This document shows positions 1 through 9,083 of a stretch of DNA of 64,000 nucleotides, piece after piece. Location of the stretch: contig JAHZGH010000001.1 of NCBI GenBank assembly GCA_019420905.1, positions 232,047 to 296,046 on the forward strand, read 5' to 3'. The DNA is from Succinivibrionaceae bacterium. GTDB taxonomy: Bacteria; Pseudomonadota; Gammaproteobacteria; Enterobacterales; Succinivibrionaceae. The position numbers and the translations under genes were made by a program. Each line of letters opens with the position of its first letter. Position 1 is the stretch's first letter. The notes under the pieces are model-generated. The model saw nothing but the letters and a program-made list of their open reading frames with translations. It made no database searches and was not told the origin of the DNA.

Positions 1-115
1 CGGGATCAGGAAGCTCTCTTTCATAAAATGGCTTTAACTCCTCACTCAAATTAGGATCATTTAAAGCTTTTTTGCAGCGTTTTTTTAACTTAATAAGTGG
101 GGAGTCAAATAACAT
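1..115 (-). CDS. Partial gene start, probable DnaQ-like 3'-5' exonuclease
   Basis: An open frame starts at an ATG at 115 and runs off the left edge, giving 38 codons. It begins MLFDSPLIKLKKRCKKAL and ends with a run reading FYERELPDP. In gammaproteobacteria, genes for cNMP/CBS/DUF294 nucleotidyltransferases are often followed by a DnaQ-family exonuclease whose N-terminus has a short basic helix and a Leu-Pro-x-Pro segment before the first catalytic motif, and this fragment fits that pattern. The start lies 5 bases after the stop of the gene at 120-1994, so the two are probably one operon. No catalytic motif is inside the window, so the assignment rests on context and a short N-terminal resemblance. 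Confidence 0.45.
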   Translation of the reverse strand, partial: MLFDSPLIKLKKRCKKALNDPNLSEELKPFYERELPDP

Positions 116-119
116 TTTT

Positions 120-1994
120 TTATCCTAAAATTCCTATGCCGCCGGCAAATCTAAACAATGCAGCCTGTTGATGCTTAGCAATAATTCTAAAAGCATCACG
201 CAGATGGTTGCGTTCAAATTGACTTAGTACGGACGGCTCTAGGTGATTGCTTAAAGGGGTATTGTCCTGTATTGATTGTAGCTGATGTTCAAAGCGAACT
301 TTATTTAAAAATGTATAAGCTTCGTACAGCTCACGAAATTCTTTTTCTTTTAATAAATCATGTTCGACAGCAGATTCCAGACGCAAGTAAGTATCACAAT
401 TCAAACATCCTGCAGACAGACCATAAAGCCGAGCCATTTCTACAATAAGATTTATGGCTTGCTTTTTAATATTAAGGCTAGGATTATTTTTACCATCTTT
501 TGTTAGTACAAATTGTCTGAATGTGCCAATTGGTGGAACCACATTAGCTGAAATTTTCATTAAAGTAGCTAAGAAGCGGCTGTTTTGAGATACAGCTTTA
601 AGTAAATGCTGCTTTAATTTTGCAACTAAGAATTCATCACCATATATGCAGCGCATATCTAAAAATACAGAGCTATTTAAGATAGCAGTCTCGTTTGTAT
701 TTGAGATCCATTTATCATAGTAAGCAGTCCAGGTGCTGTAGCCTTGACACCACTGTGGGTTGCAAGCCATGTAATTACCATCACATAATGGATAACCGCA
801 TTTATCCAAGCTTTGGCAGACAAAATTAGCAAGATCCGAAAAATATTGGCGCTCTTGTTCATTAAGATCATGCTCAGCAATAATGCAGTTATCTTGGTCA
901 GATAAAAACTGTACTTCATTACGGGCTAAGGAGCCGGCAGCTGCAAAAGCATAAGAGCAAGGTGCAGGCCCGAATTGTTCTTCGGCGAATTTTAAAATTC
1001 TTTGACAGTAAAGATCGCAAAGATGTGATAAGAGCTTTTGAACGGCATGAGGCGGAGCTTTTGTCTGAATTAAGGTCTCAAATATTTCTTTATTGTGTGC
1101 AGACAGCTCAATAAGTCTGTCTAAGCTTTGTGCTTTTTGAATATCTTTATTAAGATAGATTGCTTGCAGCTGACTGTGAGTCAATAGCTGACGAGTAGTC
1201 ACTGTACCTATAATCTTTCCCATATCTAATACAGGCAAGCATTTGATATTGTGCATTACCATCAGTTCTAGCGCATCATATATCTGGCGCTGACTGTCGA
1301 TTGTATAGACATTCTTAGAGGTTATTTCCTTAATTGGGAGATTGATATTAAGTCCAGCAGCTACGGCTCGAGAGGTTATATCGCTTTTAGTGACGATGCC
1401 CAATAATTTTGAACCATCATTGCTTACTAAAGCTACGTCAGAATGCTTTTTAGTAATTTCTTTCGCTGTATCTTGTATGCTGGTATCTTCTTTGACAATA
1501 GCTATATCTGTGCTGCAAACGGATAGAACTGGACGGCGCGTAAATCCAGGAATGGCATTTTCATCGTTATCGTTATGGGTTGAAGATAATCTTACCCATT
1601 CTTGAGAGTTAAAGTATTCGCCAACTACTTTGTTTTTATTAATTAAAAACTGCAACATCTGCTTGCTTATGAAGTAAAGCAGGGTATTTTCAAGGAATGT
1701 TACCTTATATTCACTTTCGCCTTGTTTATCGATCTGAGAGTAGCCAAAGCTGTCGCCTACGCCTAAACGTGCTTTTAATGAATTGTCGGTCTTATTGATT
1801 TCTTCAGCGGCTCCGACTCTAATCATATAAAGTCCAGCACCAGTTAACTGCTCATTATCAAGCACATCATCTGGACTATGATATGAAATTTTTACTGCAG
1901 TAGCGACAGCATCTTTAGCTAGAGTATCTAGCTGTGAAAAGGGATATGTATGCGATATAAAATCGTAAATATTAGGTAATAAAGATTGATCCAT
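120..1994 (-). CDS. cNMP-binding / CBS / DUF294 nucleotidyltransferase-like protein
   Basis: The 624-residue protein has the multi-domain layout of the DUF294 family: a cyclic-nucleotide-binding-like beta roll (about residues 10-130), a pair of CBS domains (about 155-280, with IAIVKEDTSIQDTAKEI and later IGTVTTRQLL), and a DUF294 nucleotidyltransferase domain. The last contains GSLARNEVQFLSDQDNCII near residue 355, where the G-S-x-A-R-x-E and S-D-x-D pattern provides the metal ligands. A helical DUF294 C-terminal domain follows. Family members are cytoplasmic and thought to be signal-responsive nucleotidyltransferases; the substrate is unknown. The stop is followed within 5 bases by a probable exonuclease gene on the same strand, the usual partner. 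The upstream flank is a decayed insertion-sequence region. Confidence 0.82.
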   Translation of the reverse strand: MDQSLLPNIYDFISHTYPFSQLDTLAKDAVATAVKISYHSPDDVLDNEQLTGAGLYMIRVGAAEEINKTDNSLKARLGVGDSFGYSQIDKQGESEYKVTFLENTLLYFISKQMLQFLINKNKVVGEYFNSQEWVRLSSTHNDNDENAIPGFTRRPVLSVCSTDIAIVKEDTSIQDTAKEITKKHSDVALVSNDGSKLLGIVTKSDITSRAVAAGLNINLPIKEITSKNVYTIDSQRQIYDALELMVMHNIKCLPVLDMGKIIGTVTTRQLLTHSQLQAIYLNKDIQKAQSLDRLIELSAHNKEIFETLIQTKAPPHAVQKLLSHLCDLYCQRILKFAEEQFGPAPCSYAFAAAGSLARNEVQFLSDQDNCIIAEHDLNEQERQYFSDLANFVCQSLDKCGYPLCDGNYMACNPQWCQGYSTWTAYYDKWISNTNETAILNSSVFLDMRCIYGDEFLVAKLKQHLLKAVSQNSRFLATLMKISANVVPPIGTFRQFVLTKDGKNNPSLNIKKQAINLIVEMARLYGLSAGCLNCDTYLRLESAVEHDLLKEKEFRELYEAYTFLNKVRFEHQLQSIQDNTPLSNHLEPSVLSQFERNHLRDAFRIIAKHQQAALFRFAGGIGILG

Positions 1995-2284
1995 AATAAT
2001 ACTGACATTTTAGTTAGATAATAAATACATTTTACTCTAAAATATTCACAAAATATTATATAAGTTACAAATTAAATCACTTGTAGGTTAGGCACTACCT
2101 TAATTTATATTAGTAATTTATACAAGCTAAACTAACAAGGCTCATTTAGATTTTAATAGAAAAAAGCAATTAAAAAAGATGAGTAATATCTCTTTATCAA
2201 ATTTTAGGCACACAAAACCTCGTACTGCAGTGCTAGGATGCAGCGTGCCGATTAGAAAAATTTTATTTTTTAATCCGCTGCGTT

Positions 2285-2561
2285 CTGCTGTTTTATATAT
2301 TGCTTAATAATTAAAATAGGCATATCGCTGCAATTGCCAGCAAAATAAAAAGGAAAACAAAGAGCTTTCCCCAAAAGTTTCTGTTGTATAGACGGATAAT
2401 TTTCTTTTATGAATTAGTAAACTGAAAGAGCCTTTTAAGGAATGGACTAATTCAGAAATTGCAGCTTTTGGCGGATAAATGACCAAAAGATGTACAAGCT
2501 CTTTTTCATTGAATTGGACTAATTTAGCTTCAAATCTAGAACAGACAAAAGAGAATAATCT
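2285..2561 (-). pseudogene. tnpA: Remnant of IS200-type TnpA (Y1/HUH transposase)
   Basis: Read on the minus strand from about 2561, the frame gives FEAKLVQFNEKELVHLLVIY and then PPKAAISELVHSLKG. This matches the part of IS200/IS605 TnpA with the H-x-H-L-L segment (here V-H-L-L) and the YPPK...LVxxLKG helix. After ETFG the match moves to the next frame, reading ALCFPFYFAGNC and then IIKQYIKQQN, the usual TnpA C-terminus (SPSYFA...IIKQYIEQQ). The switch is at a TTTTGGGG run near 2375-2382. The N-terminal third, with the first half of the active site, is not recognisable. This is a frameshifted, truncated, inactive copy, divergent from the tnpB remnant at 2913-3107. Confidence 0.72.
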
Positions 2562-2596
2562 CTAAGCTCGTTAAAATCACAGAAGTATTTAACTAA

Positions 2597-2656
2597 AAAA
2601 ACAGATGAACAAGGAGATTGTAAACACAATGTCTGCCATGAAAAACATCTGTTTTT
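2597..2656. repeat. 11-bp inverted repeat around a 38-base loop
   Basis: AAAAACAGATG at 2597-2607 is exactly complementary to CATCTGTTTTT at 2646-2656. It lies between the tnpA and tnpB remnants, in sequence with no convincing reading frame. On the plus strand it ends in a T-run, so it could act as a weak terminator or be a leftover structural part of the insertion element. The function is unknown. Confidence 0.4.
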
Positions 2657-2912
2657 CCATATACAGCTATACCAAGGTTATAAAAAAAACACAGGAACAG
2701 CTGAGAAAATTAAAACAGCTTATATATGGAATCAGATATTTGCAAAAAGACAAGAAGAATATCAGGAATATTTTGAGGATATAGATTCAGCATAAAGCTT
2801 TTGAGAAGATATATCATTAGTAGCGAAACCAAATAAAACAGTTTTCTTTTGACTCATAATCATTCACAGGTATTGCAGCAGAAGATACAAGATTTGTATA
2901 TATCTCTTTAAG

Positions 2913-3107
2913 AAGCTTTTTTTAGCATGGGGTAAATTTTTCACGAGTCTTGAATATAAGCTTAAATTAAAGAGCTGCAGCTGTCTTAAGTGCGTGAAGT
3001 GCGGATATGAGGCCAATGCCTATATAAATGATGCATAAAACATATTAAGAAGTACAGGACTTGCCCTGATGGCATATCAAGAGAATCTCGGAGCTTGGCA
3101 GCAGTAA
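2913..3107 (+). pseudogene. tnpB: Remnant of IS605-type TnpB (RNA-guided nuclease) C-terminus
   Basis: In one plus-strand frame the sequence reads KLFLAWGKFFTSLEYKLKLK, then SCSCLKCVKCGYEANAYIND, then, after an in-frame TAA at 3036-3038, NILRSTGLALMAYQENLG ending at a TAA at 3105-3107. This is the TnpB C-terminus: the (S/A)WGxFxxxLEYK helix, the Cys4 zinc finger with C-x-x-C-G-Y-E-A-x-A-x-x-N, and the NILR-GLAL helix. The part between LEYKLKLK and the zinc finger is deleted compared with full TnpB, and the N-terminal RuvC parts are missing. With the divergent tnpA remnant it marks an IS605-type element that has decayed in place. The 3' flank (about 3060-3170) is where an omega RNA and right end would lie. 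Confidence 0.75.
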
Positions 3108-3208
3108 CTCTCTGAAGCTGAAAGCTGTATTGTTGTTTAAAAGTAGGAATACTCGGATATTAGGTCGGATGGAAAGTCAAGGAATATAAATAAAATAATA
3201 GAAGCATA

Positions 3209-3252
3209 AAAGCTCTGATGAGAATATGGTCATATCCTTACCAGAGCTTTTT
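3209..3252. terminator. Probable bidirectional terminator after rne
   Basis: AAAGCTCTG at 3209-3217 pairs with CAGAGCTTT at 3242-3250, with a 24-base loop that holds a smaller hairpin. A short T-run follows on the plus strand and an A-run precedes, so it can work for rne transcripts arriving from the right. Confidence 0.5.
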
Positions 3253-3299
3253 ATTCTAAAACGATGGGCTATGCCTTAAATTTTGATTGAAGGTATAGT

Positions 3300-5834
3300 T
3301 TACTTATTAAGATAAGTTTCATCAGCTTCATCTGTATTTATTGCAGCAGTGGCCACAACTTCAGATGATCCCTGTAATCCGCCGCTTCTTGGAGCCTTAT
3401 TGATTTCCGGGAGCTTGTCATCGCTGCGCTCATTAGGAGTGAAGCTATAGTCTACGTTTAAGAGTTCAGGCTCAGAGATAGCATCAATCCCTGACATAGC
3501 TACAGACGATAAGCCGCCAGCTTTTTCAGAATGCTCGTATTCATAAGCGTAGCTTATATCACGTTCATTAACTACTTGAGTAAAATCAACGTTGAAATCA
3601 TCGCCCTGTGCGCTCTGAGCAAAGGTATATTCGCGCTCCTTATACTCATAAGGAGTATAGGCTGGAGCCTTATGCGTTACTTCCTCAGCAACGGAAACAG
3701 GCTTAGAGATGCGCTTACGCTGACGCTTTTGCGGCTGTTCGGCATTTGCTTCCTGATTTTTATTGCGACGGATCTTTGTCTCTTTTGCTGCAGGTATATC
3801 AGTTGCTTCTTCAGCAGCCTTCTTAGGTGTTTTACGCTTAGCTGCAGGTGAGTCAGGCTTTTCGGCCTTGTTTTCCTGACGGCTACGGCGAGTTTTAGGC
3901 TCTTTAACAATATTTTCGCTATTGTCTTCTGCAGCTTTATTCCGACGCTTGGCGGTTTCTTGGCGTTCAGTTTTATCTGCGTTCCCCTTTGGCGCATTAC
4001 GATTGGCATTGCGGCGTGTTTGTGCCTGACGGGACGGTTTCTTAGCCTCAGAAGCTTTAGTCTCTTCTTTAGACTCATTAGAGCCAAAAATAGAGGAGAT
4101 TAGACTCTTAATGGAGGTGATAATAGAACTGCCTTCAGTCTTTTTAGGCTCCTCTGTACTCTTAGCTTTTTTTACACGAGGCTTAGGTTTTGGAGCTGGA
4201 GCGGTTATAGCCGTGGAGAGAATGTCAGTATCAAGGGCAGGAGAATTATCATTGCTCTTAGTTATGGTCTTTTGCTGAGTGTTATAGCGGATATTTTCCG
4301 ATTCTTCTCGTGCATTACGAGTAAGCTCATGTAAGGAATCTAAGGAGCTGTGATGAGTCTCTGAAGAAACTGTTTGGCGCTCAACTACATACTCATGCGG
4401 CATGTAGAATTTATTTGGAATAATAGTAATGGTGATATTGTTGCGCTTCTCTATTTCAGCTAATTGGGCGCGCTTTTCATTTAACATGAATGTTGCAACT
4501 TCAACTGAAGCTGTAGCGCTGACATTGCCCATATTATCTTTATGAGCTTCTTCTTCAATAAGTCTTAAGATAGACAAAGCCAAAGAGGAGGTATCTCGGC
4601 AAGTTCCCTGTCCATTGCACATAGGGCAAACATAAGAACTTGATTCTTCTAAAGAAGGTCTTAGACGCTGACGAGACATCTCAAGCAAGCCGAAGCGAGA
4701 GATGCGGCTAAATTGAATTCTCGCACGATCCTGACGTACAGCATCACGCATGCGATTTTCAATCTCGCGCTGATTCTTAAGCGGTGTCATATCAATAAAA
4801 TCAATAACGACTAGACCGCCTACGTCGCGCAGACGCAACTGTCTGGCAATCTCTTCTGCAGCTTCGATATTAGTCTGTAAAGCAGTCTCCTCAATATCGC
4901 CTCCGCGAGTGGCTTTTGCGGAGTTAACGTCAATAGAGGTTAAAGCTTCGGTTGGATCGATAACAATTGCTCCGCCTGAAGGAAGACGTACCTCACGCTG
5001 ATAGGCAGTATCGATCTGACTTTCAATCTGGAATTTACTAAAGAGAGGAATATTGCCAGTATAGAGATGAACCTTAGAGGTAAACTCAGGGCGAACTAAT
5101 TCAACGTAGTGCTTTATCTGTTCAAAGCTTTCTTGGCTGTCAACTAAGATTTCGCCAATATCAGGACGCAGGTAATCGCGAATGGCACGTAAAGCAATAT
5201 TAGATTCTTGATGAATCAAGAACGGTGCTTTACGGCTAGCGGCGGCCTTTTGGATCATATCCCAGACTTTTGTCAAAATAGACAAGTCCCAGTCTAACTC
5301 TTCGGCAGTTTTGCCTACACCTGCAGTACGAACAATAACGCCCATGCCGTCAGGTATGGTTAACCCCTTTAAAGCTGCTTTAAGGTCAGTTCTATCTTCT
5401 CCTTCAATACGGCGAGAAATACCGCCTGCACGAGGATTGTTAGGCATTAATACCAAATAACTGCCGGCCAAAGAAATATAGGTAGTCAGAGCTGCGCCTT
5501 TAAGACCGCGCTCCTCCTTTTCTATTTGGACTATAACTTCCTGTCCTTCTTTGATAGCAGCTCGTACTTGGGCGTGATCGTTAAAATTTATGCCTGAAGG
5601 ATAATACTCGCGGGCAATTTCTTTTAACGGGAGAAAACCATGGCGTTCAACGCCATAATCAACAAAAGCCGCTTCAAGACTAGGCTCGATACGGGTGATA
5701 GTTCCTTTGTAGATATTAGCTTTCTTATTTGCATGCTGTGGGGATTCAATGTCAAGATCATACAGCTTTTGACCATCAACAAGAGCTACGCGAACTTCTT
5801 CTATTTGCGTGGCATTAATAAGCATTCTCTTCAC
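3300..5834 (-). CDS. rne: Ribonuclease E
   Basis: This is the endoribonuclease of the RNA degradosome, acting on mRNA decay and rRNA/tRNA maturation at the inner membrane. The N-terminal half is highly conserved: RMLINATQIEEVRVALVDGQ, the S1 domain with ANIYKGTITRIEPSLEAAFVDYG, the DNase I-like domain with TSIDVNSAKA and VVIDFIDM (catalytic aspartates), and the zinc-link CPMCNGQG. The C-terminal half is a charged, low-complexity scaffold rich in Lys, Arg and Glu. The likely start is the GTG at 5832-5834, giving VKRMLINATQ, with AGGAG 8 bases upstream; a TTG further upstream has no good ribosome site. At 844 codons it is shorter than the E. coli protein (1061). It is divergent from rluC, as usual, with an extra gene between them. 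Confidence 0.95.
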   Translation of the reverse strand: MKRMLINATQIEEVRVALVDGQKLYDLDIESPQHANKKANIYKGTITRIEPSLEAAFVDYGVERHGFLPLKEIAREYYPSGINFNDHAQVRAAIKEGQEVIVQIEKEERGLKGAALTTYISLAGSYLVLMPNNPRAGGISRRIEGEDRTDLKAALKGLTIPDGMGVIVRTAGVGKTAEELDWDLSILTKVWDMIQKAAASRKAPFLIHQESNIALRAIRDYLRPDIGEILVDSQESFEQIKHYVELVRPEFTSKVHLYTGNIPLFSKFQIESQIDTAYQREVRLPSGGAIVIDPTEALTSIDVNSAKATRGGDIEETALQTNIEAAEEIARQLRLRDVGGLVVIDFIDMTPLKNQREIENRMRDAVRQDRARIQFSRISRFGLLEMSRQRLRPSLEESSSYVCPMCNGQGTCRDTSSLALSILRLIEEEAHKDNMGNVSATASVEVATFMLNEKRAQLAEIEKRNNITITIIPNKFYMPHEYVVERQTVSSETHHSSLDSLHELTRNAREESENIRYNTQQKTITKSNDNSPALDTDILSTAITAPAPKPKPRVKKAKSTEEPKKTEGSSIITSIKSLISSIFGSNESKEETKASEAKKPSRQAQTRRNANRNAPKGNADKTERQETAKRRNKAAEDNSENIVKEPKTRRSRQENKAEKPDSPAAKRKTPKKAAEEATDIPAAKETKIRRNKNQEANAEQPQKRQRKRISKPVSVAEEVTHKAPAYTPYEYKEREYTFAQSAQGDDFNVDFTQVVNERDISYAYEYEHSEKAGGLSSVAMSGIDAISEPELLNVDYSFTPNERSDDKLPEINKAPRSGGLQGSSEVVATAAINTDEADETYLNK

Positions 5835-6193
5835 GAGAAAAGCTCCTATTTTTAGAGTTCCCTTCAAGTTTTTTTAGGGCAAGCCTTATGAACGGGGCTA
5901 AACCGGATGTTTTGGCCCGGTGTCAAAGCCCTGAAAATTATCGGGAACATTTGATTAGCAACGCCTAAAACAAGCGCGCCTTACCGTCCTTTTATATACG
6001 GCGGGGCTAATTTTAGGTAACCGTAACATTGGCTCTTTATCCTCTAAATTGCAAAAGCTTTGTTTCTGCAATATGCAAGACGCAAGGCATCCCTTGCAGA
6101 GCTCAGAGTTACTCAATTATGTAGGAACCATGAACATAGGGGTTACCGTACATAGATGCAAGCTATTATGCCACATTAAGCTTTAAAAAAATA
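5835..6193 (-). promoter_or_regulatory. rne promoter and long structured 5' leader
   Basis: On the minus strand a -10-like CATAAT lies at 6165-6170, with GTGG just before it and an AT-rich stretch upstream. A start near 6158 would give a leader of about 325 nt before the GTG, close to the 361-nt leader through which E. coli RNase E autoregulates its mRNA. The leader has GC-rich inverted segments (around 5895-5925 and 5975-6005) in an otherwise AT-rich gap, fitting an rne5-like element. The autoregulatory role is inferred from the family. The remaining stretch to 6410 is AT-rich and shows nothing else. Confidence 0.5.
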
Positions 6194-6410
6194 TAATAAA
6201 AGTAAGTGAAGTTAAAAGACTTTGAAAGATTTTTAAATCAGAAAGACTAATTTAGTTAATAGGATTTAGTACAAAATTACAAGCGATGCTTAACAAAGTG
6301 TATTATTCCATATAAAATCCGAACAATTTATGCAAATGTAGCTGAATTAAAAAGAAAAAGTATTAAATATATTTTTTATTATCATAAATATGTAAGGTAA
6401 TTAATCGTCA

Positions 6411-7268
6411 ATGGGTGCAGATAATTTAGTTTTATGGATTGCTTTTTTTTCTTTTCTTTCATTATTCCTAAGCTTTAGGGCTGTTATTTCTGCTTTAAAA
6501 AAAGAGAGTTCTGATAAAGCTAATCGTAAGACTAAATTTTCAGAAATTTTTAAATATATTTTTTTTATCAATATTTATAAAAATTTTTTAAAAAATTTTC
6601 ACATCTTAAAAAGAAGTAAAACATATCAGAACAAAAGGGGGGTTTATAAAAAAACAAAAGCTACAGCAAAAAAGCAGGATCAAACAGCTAAAGAGAAGGG
6701 CACAAAGGCTGAGCTATCTTTATATAAGCAAATAAGAAGCTATTTTGGCAAAGATAAAGTTTTTTATAACCTCTATATCGAAAAAGGAGAGGGAAATTAT
6801 GCTCAAATTGATCTTTTGGCAGTAACTGCAATTGGAATTATTGTTTTTGAGGTTAAGAATTATTCTGGCTGGATTTTTGCTGATGGTAAAAGTCGAATGT
6901 GGACTAAGATTTTAGCTTATGGTAAAGATAAATATCGTTTTTATAATCCATTTTTTCAAAATGAAGGTCATATTAGAGCCTTAAAGTATCAGCTTAGAGC
7001 TTTTCCTGATTTAAAATTTTATTCAGTGATAGTTTTTGATGGCGAATGCGAAATTAAAAGCTTAACTAATTTAAATGAAGGTTGTTTTTTAGTTTATAAA
7101 TTTCAGCTGGAGTCTTTTTTAAATAAGCTTATGCACAGCCAGATGAAAATTGCGTATGACAGTGCAGCCGTAGAGGCTGTTTTAGGTAAATTTAAACGCA
7201 ATAGTTCTGACAAAAAGATCGTTAGAGCTCATCTGCAGAAAGTAAAGACTTTGCAGCAGAATCAATAA
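6411..7268 (+). CDS. Membrane-anchored NERD-domain protein
   Basis: The 285-residue product has an N-terminal membrane segment (about residues 5-27), a basic linker, and a NERD (nuclease-related) domain at about 98-210. Signature pieces are KGTKAELSLYKQI, YAQIDLLAVTAIGIIVFEVK (the D...E-x-K core typical of restriction-endonuclease-like folds) and WIFADGKSRMW. NERD proteins are linked to DNA processing, but the substrate is unknown. The gene sits between rne and rluC, which are usually direct divergent neighbours, and is richer in Lys, Ile and AT than its neighbours, suggesting insertion. The ribosome site is weak. Confidence 0.75.
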   Translation: MGADNLVLWIAFFSFLSLFLSFRAVISALKKESSDKANRKTKFSEIFKYIFFINIYKNFLKNFHILKRSKTYQNKRGVYKKTKATAKKQDQTAKEKGTKAELSLYKQIRSYFGKDKVFYNLYIEKGEGNYAQIDLLAVTAIGIIVFEVKNYSGWIFADGKSRMWTKILAYGKDKYRFYNPFFQNEGHIRALKYQLRAFPDLKFYSVIVFDGECEIKSLTNLNEGCFLVYKFQLESFLNKLMHSQMKIAYDSAAVEAVLGKFKRNSSDKKIVRAHLQKVKTLQQNQ

Positions 7269-7357
7269 ATCAATTAAATAGGCGCTTTTTTCTTGATTTT
7301 GTCAGGTTAAAACCGCTTTTTCAGTTAAAATATACGGCCAGAAAAAGAGGATGAATA

Positions 7358-8335
7358 ATGACAGTAAATGAAACTCAAAGTTTTGGTGTAAGCCATAAAA
7401 AGGCCGAGGCTGATGATGTGGGACAGCGCTTGGATAATTATTTAGCTAGGGTATTAAAAGGCGTGCCTAGAAGCATGATCTATAGGATTTTGCGCCGCGG
7501 AGAGGTACGGGTCAACGGCAAAAGGGTTAGTCCTTCATACAAGCTTCAGGAGCAGGACGATATCAGACTGCCTCCGATGAGAGTAAGTGCTGGCCCTGTA
7601 ACAATTCCCTCATCGAATCTGCATTTGGTTCAGAATCTGCAAGAACGAATTCTTTTTGAAAATGATGATTTATTAGTGGTTGATAAGCCTGCAGGTTTAG
7701 CAGCTCATGGTGGCAGTGGCATTGAATTTGGATTAATTGAAGCCTTGCGGGCCTTAAGACCTGAGCAAAGATTTTTAGAATTGGCCCATCGCTTAGATCG
7801 CGATACTTCAGGATGCCTAATTGTAGCTAAGCGTCGTTCTGCTTTAAGACATCTGCATGAGCAATTTAGGCAGCGTATAGTCAAAAAGCGTTACCTAACA
7901 TTAGTTCCTGGAAAATGGGATCGTAAGATAAAACTTTTAGAAGCTCCTTTAATTCGCAATGAGCTGCGTTCAGGAGAGCGAATGGTAACAGTTGATTTCA
8001 AGCGAGGCATGCCTTCTGCTACAGGTTTTGAGATTGTAGAGAATTTAGAGGATGCTACATTAATTGCAGCTATGCCTCATACTGGCAGAACACATCAGAT
8101 TAGAGTTCATTGTGCTTATCTTAAGCATCCTGTAGGCAATGATGACAAGTATGGTGATAAGACCTTTAACAATAGGCTGCATGATTTGGGGTTAAAGCGC
8201 ATGTTTTTACATGCCTTCAAAATTACTTTTCAAAATCCAGCTGATGGTAAGATTTTAAAGGTTGAAGCTCCTTTGCCAAAGGAACTTCAAAAAGCAGTAG
8301 ATGCTTTGCGTACAGTTAAAACTGAAGAGGTTTAA
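7358..8335 (+). CDS. rluC: 23S rRNA pseudouridine synthase (RluC type)
   Basis: The 325-residue product has an N-terminal S4 RNA-binding domain (about residues 20-80, GQRLDNYLARVLKGVPRSMI) and an RluA-family catalytic domain with HRLDRDTSG near residue 145, whose Asp is the nucleophile. It isomerises uridines in 23S rRNA (positions 955, 2504 and 2580 in E. coli). Position next to rne, later motifs (RTHQIRVH) and length fit RluC. A GAGG ribosome site lies 6 bases before the ATG. The next gene follows its stop immediately. Confidence 0.9.
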   Translation: MTVNETQSFGVSHKKAEADDVGQRLDNYLARVLKGVPRSMIYRILRRGEVRVNGKRVSPSYKLQEQDDIRLPPMRVSAGPVTIPSSNLHLVQNLQERILFENDDLLVVDKPAGLAAHGGSGIEFGLIEALRALRPEQRFLELAHRLDRDTSGCLIVAKRRSALRHLHEQFRQRIVKKRYLTLVPGKWDRKIKLLEAPLIRNELRSGERMVTVDFKRGMPSATGFEIVENLEDATLIAAMPHTGRTHQIRVHCAYLKHPVGNDDKYGDKTFNNRLHDLGLKRMFLHAFKITFQNPADGKILKVEAPLPKELQKAVDALRTVKTEEV

Positions 8336-8336
8336 G

Positions 8337-9047
8337 ATGGATTTTGTCAGTGGAAGACGCGATTTAATCGAGGACAATAATCTTCATGCTTTAATGCGTA
8401 AGGTTAAAGCAGTTATTTTTGATTTAGATGGTACTTTAACTGACAGCATAGGTACTATCTTGTCCTGTACGCATAAGACATTTGCCGAAGAAGGTTTGCC
8501 TCAGCCTGACGATCATGCCATTATGGGAACTATAGGCTTAGAACTCTCTGAAGGCATTACAAGTTTATTGCCTAAGGAGCATAAAAGCAGAGGAAAAGAA
8601 ATAACTGCTCATTATCGTGAGATTTTTATTTCAACGCCAAAATATGTTGAAGACCATTTATTTCCAGGCACGCAAGAGCTGATGCAGAAGCTTAAGGACT
8701 GCAATATTAAAATAGGCTTTGCTTCGGGACGCAGCCGTACTGGCATGCTGAGAACCATTAATGGAACTTTCTTAAGTGATTATTGCGATGCTTTAGCTTC
8801 CGGTAATGAGGTTCCTTCAAAACCAAATCCTGCTATGATGTATAAAGTTTGTGAGCGCTTGGGCATTGAACCTAAAGATGCTTTAGGTGCAGGTGATGCT
8901 TCATTAGATATTCTGATGTTCCAAAATGCGCAAGCCTATGCTTTAGGAGTTCAAAGCGGCGTATGGAGCGGGGATGCTCTGAAGACTTTAAATCCGGATG
9001 CTTTATTGCCAAATATAAGTATGCTGGCAAATTATCTTGATGATTAG
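8337..9047 (+). CDS. HAD-superfamily phosphatase (phosphoglycolate-phosphatase-like)
   Basis: A cytoplasmic HAD hydrolase with motif I VIFDLDGTLTDS, a helical cap after it, a motif II/III region (IGFASGRSRTG, KPNPAMM) and motif IV GAGDASLDI. It probably removes phosphate from a small metabolite. The best start is the ATG at 8337, one base after the rluC stop, with GAGG in the rluC 3' end; an ATG at 8394 is an alternative. E. coli has the Maf-like yceF near here instead, while pseudomonads have a HAD gene after rluC, so this is the latter arrangement. The exact substrate is not deducible. Confidence 0.82.
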   Translation: MDFVSGRRDLIEDNNLHALMRKVKAVIFDLDGTLTDSIGTILSCTHKTFAEEGLPQPDDHAIMGTIGLELSEGITSLLPKEHKSRGKEITAHYREIFISTPKYVEDHLFPGTQELMQKLKDCNIKIGFASGRSRTGMLRTINGTFLSDYCDALASGNEVPSKPNPAMMYKVCERLGIEPKDALGAGDASLDILMFQNAQAYALGVQSGVWSGDALKTLNPDALLPNISMLANYLDD

Positions 9048-9083
9048 TTGTAGCTTAAAAACACAATTTGAGGAGAGTTTTAA

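Noticed and set aside
2597..2830. A possible N-terminal or middle part of TnpB between the two transposase remnants
   Set aside because: Short Gln/Lys-rich pieces appear in several frames, but none matches a TnpB motif convincingly; only the C-terminus from 2913 is claimed.
3677..4087. A 136-codon frame within the rne 3' region, same strand
   Set aside because: It is a frame shadow of the Lys/Arg-rich RNase E tail, without its own ribosome site.
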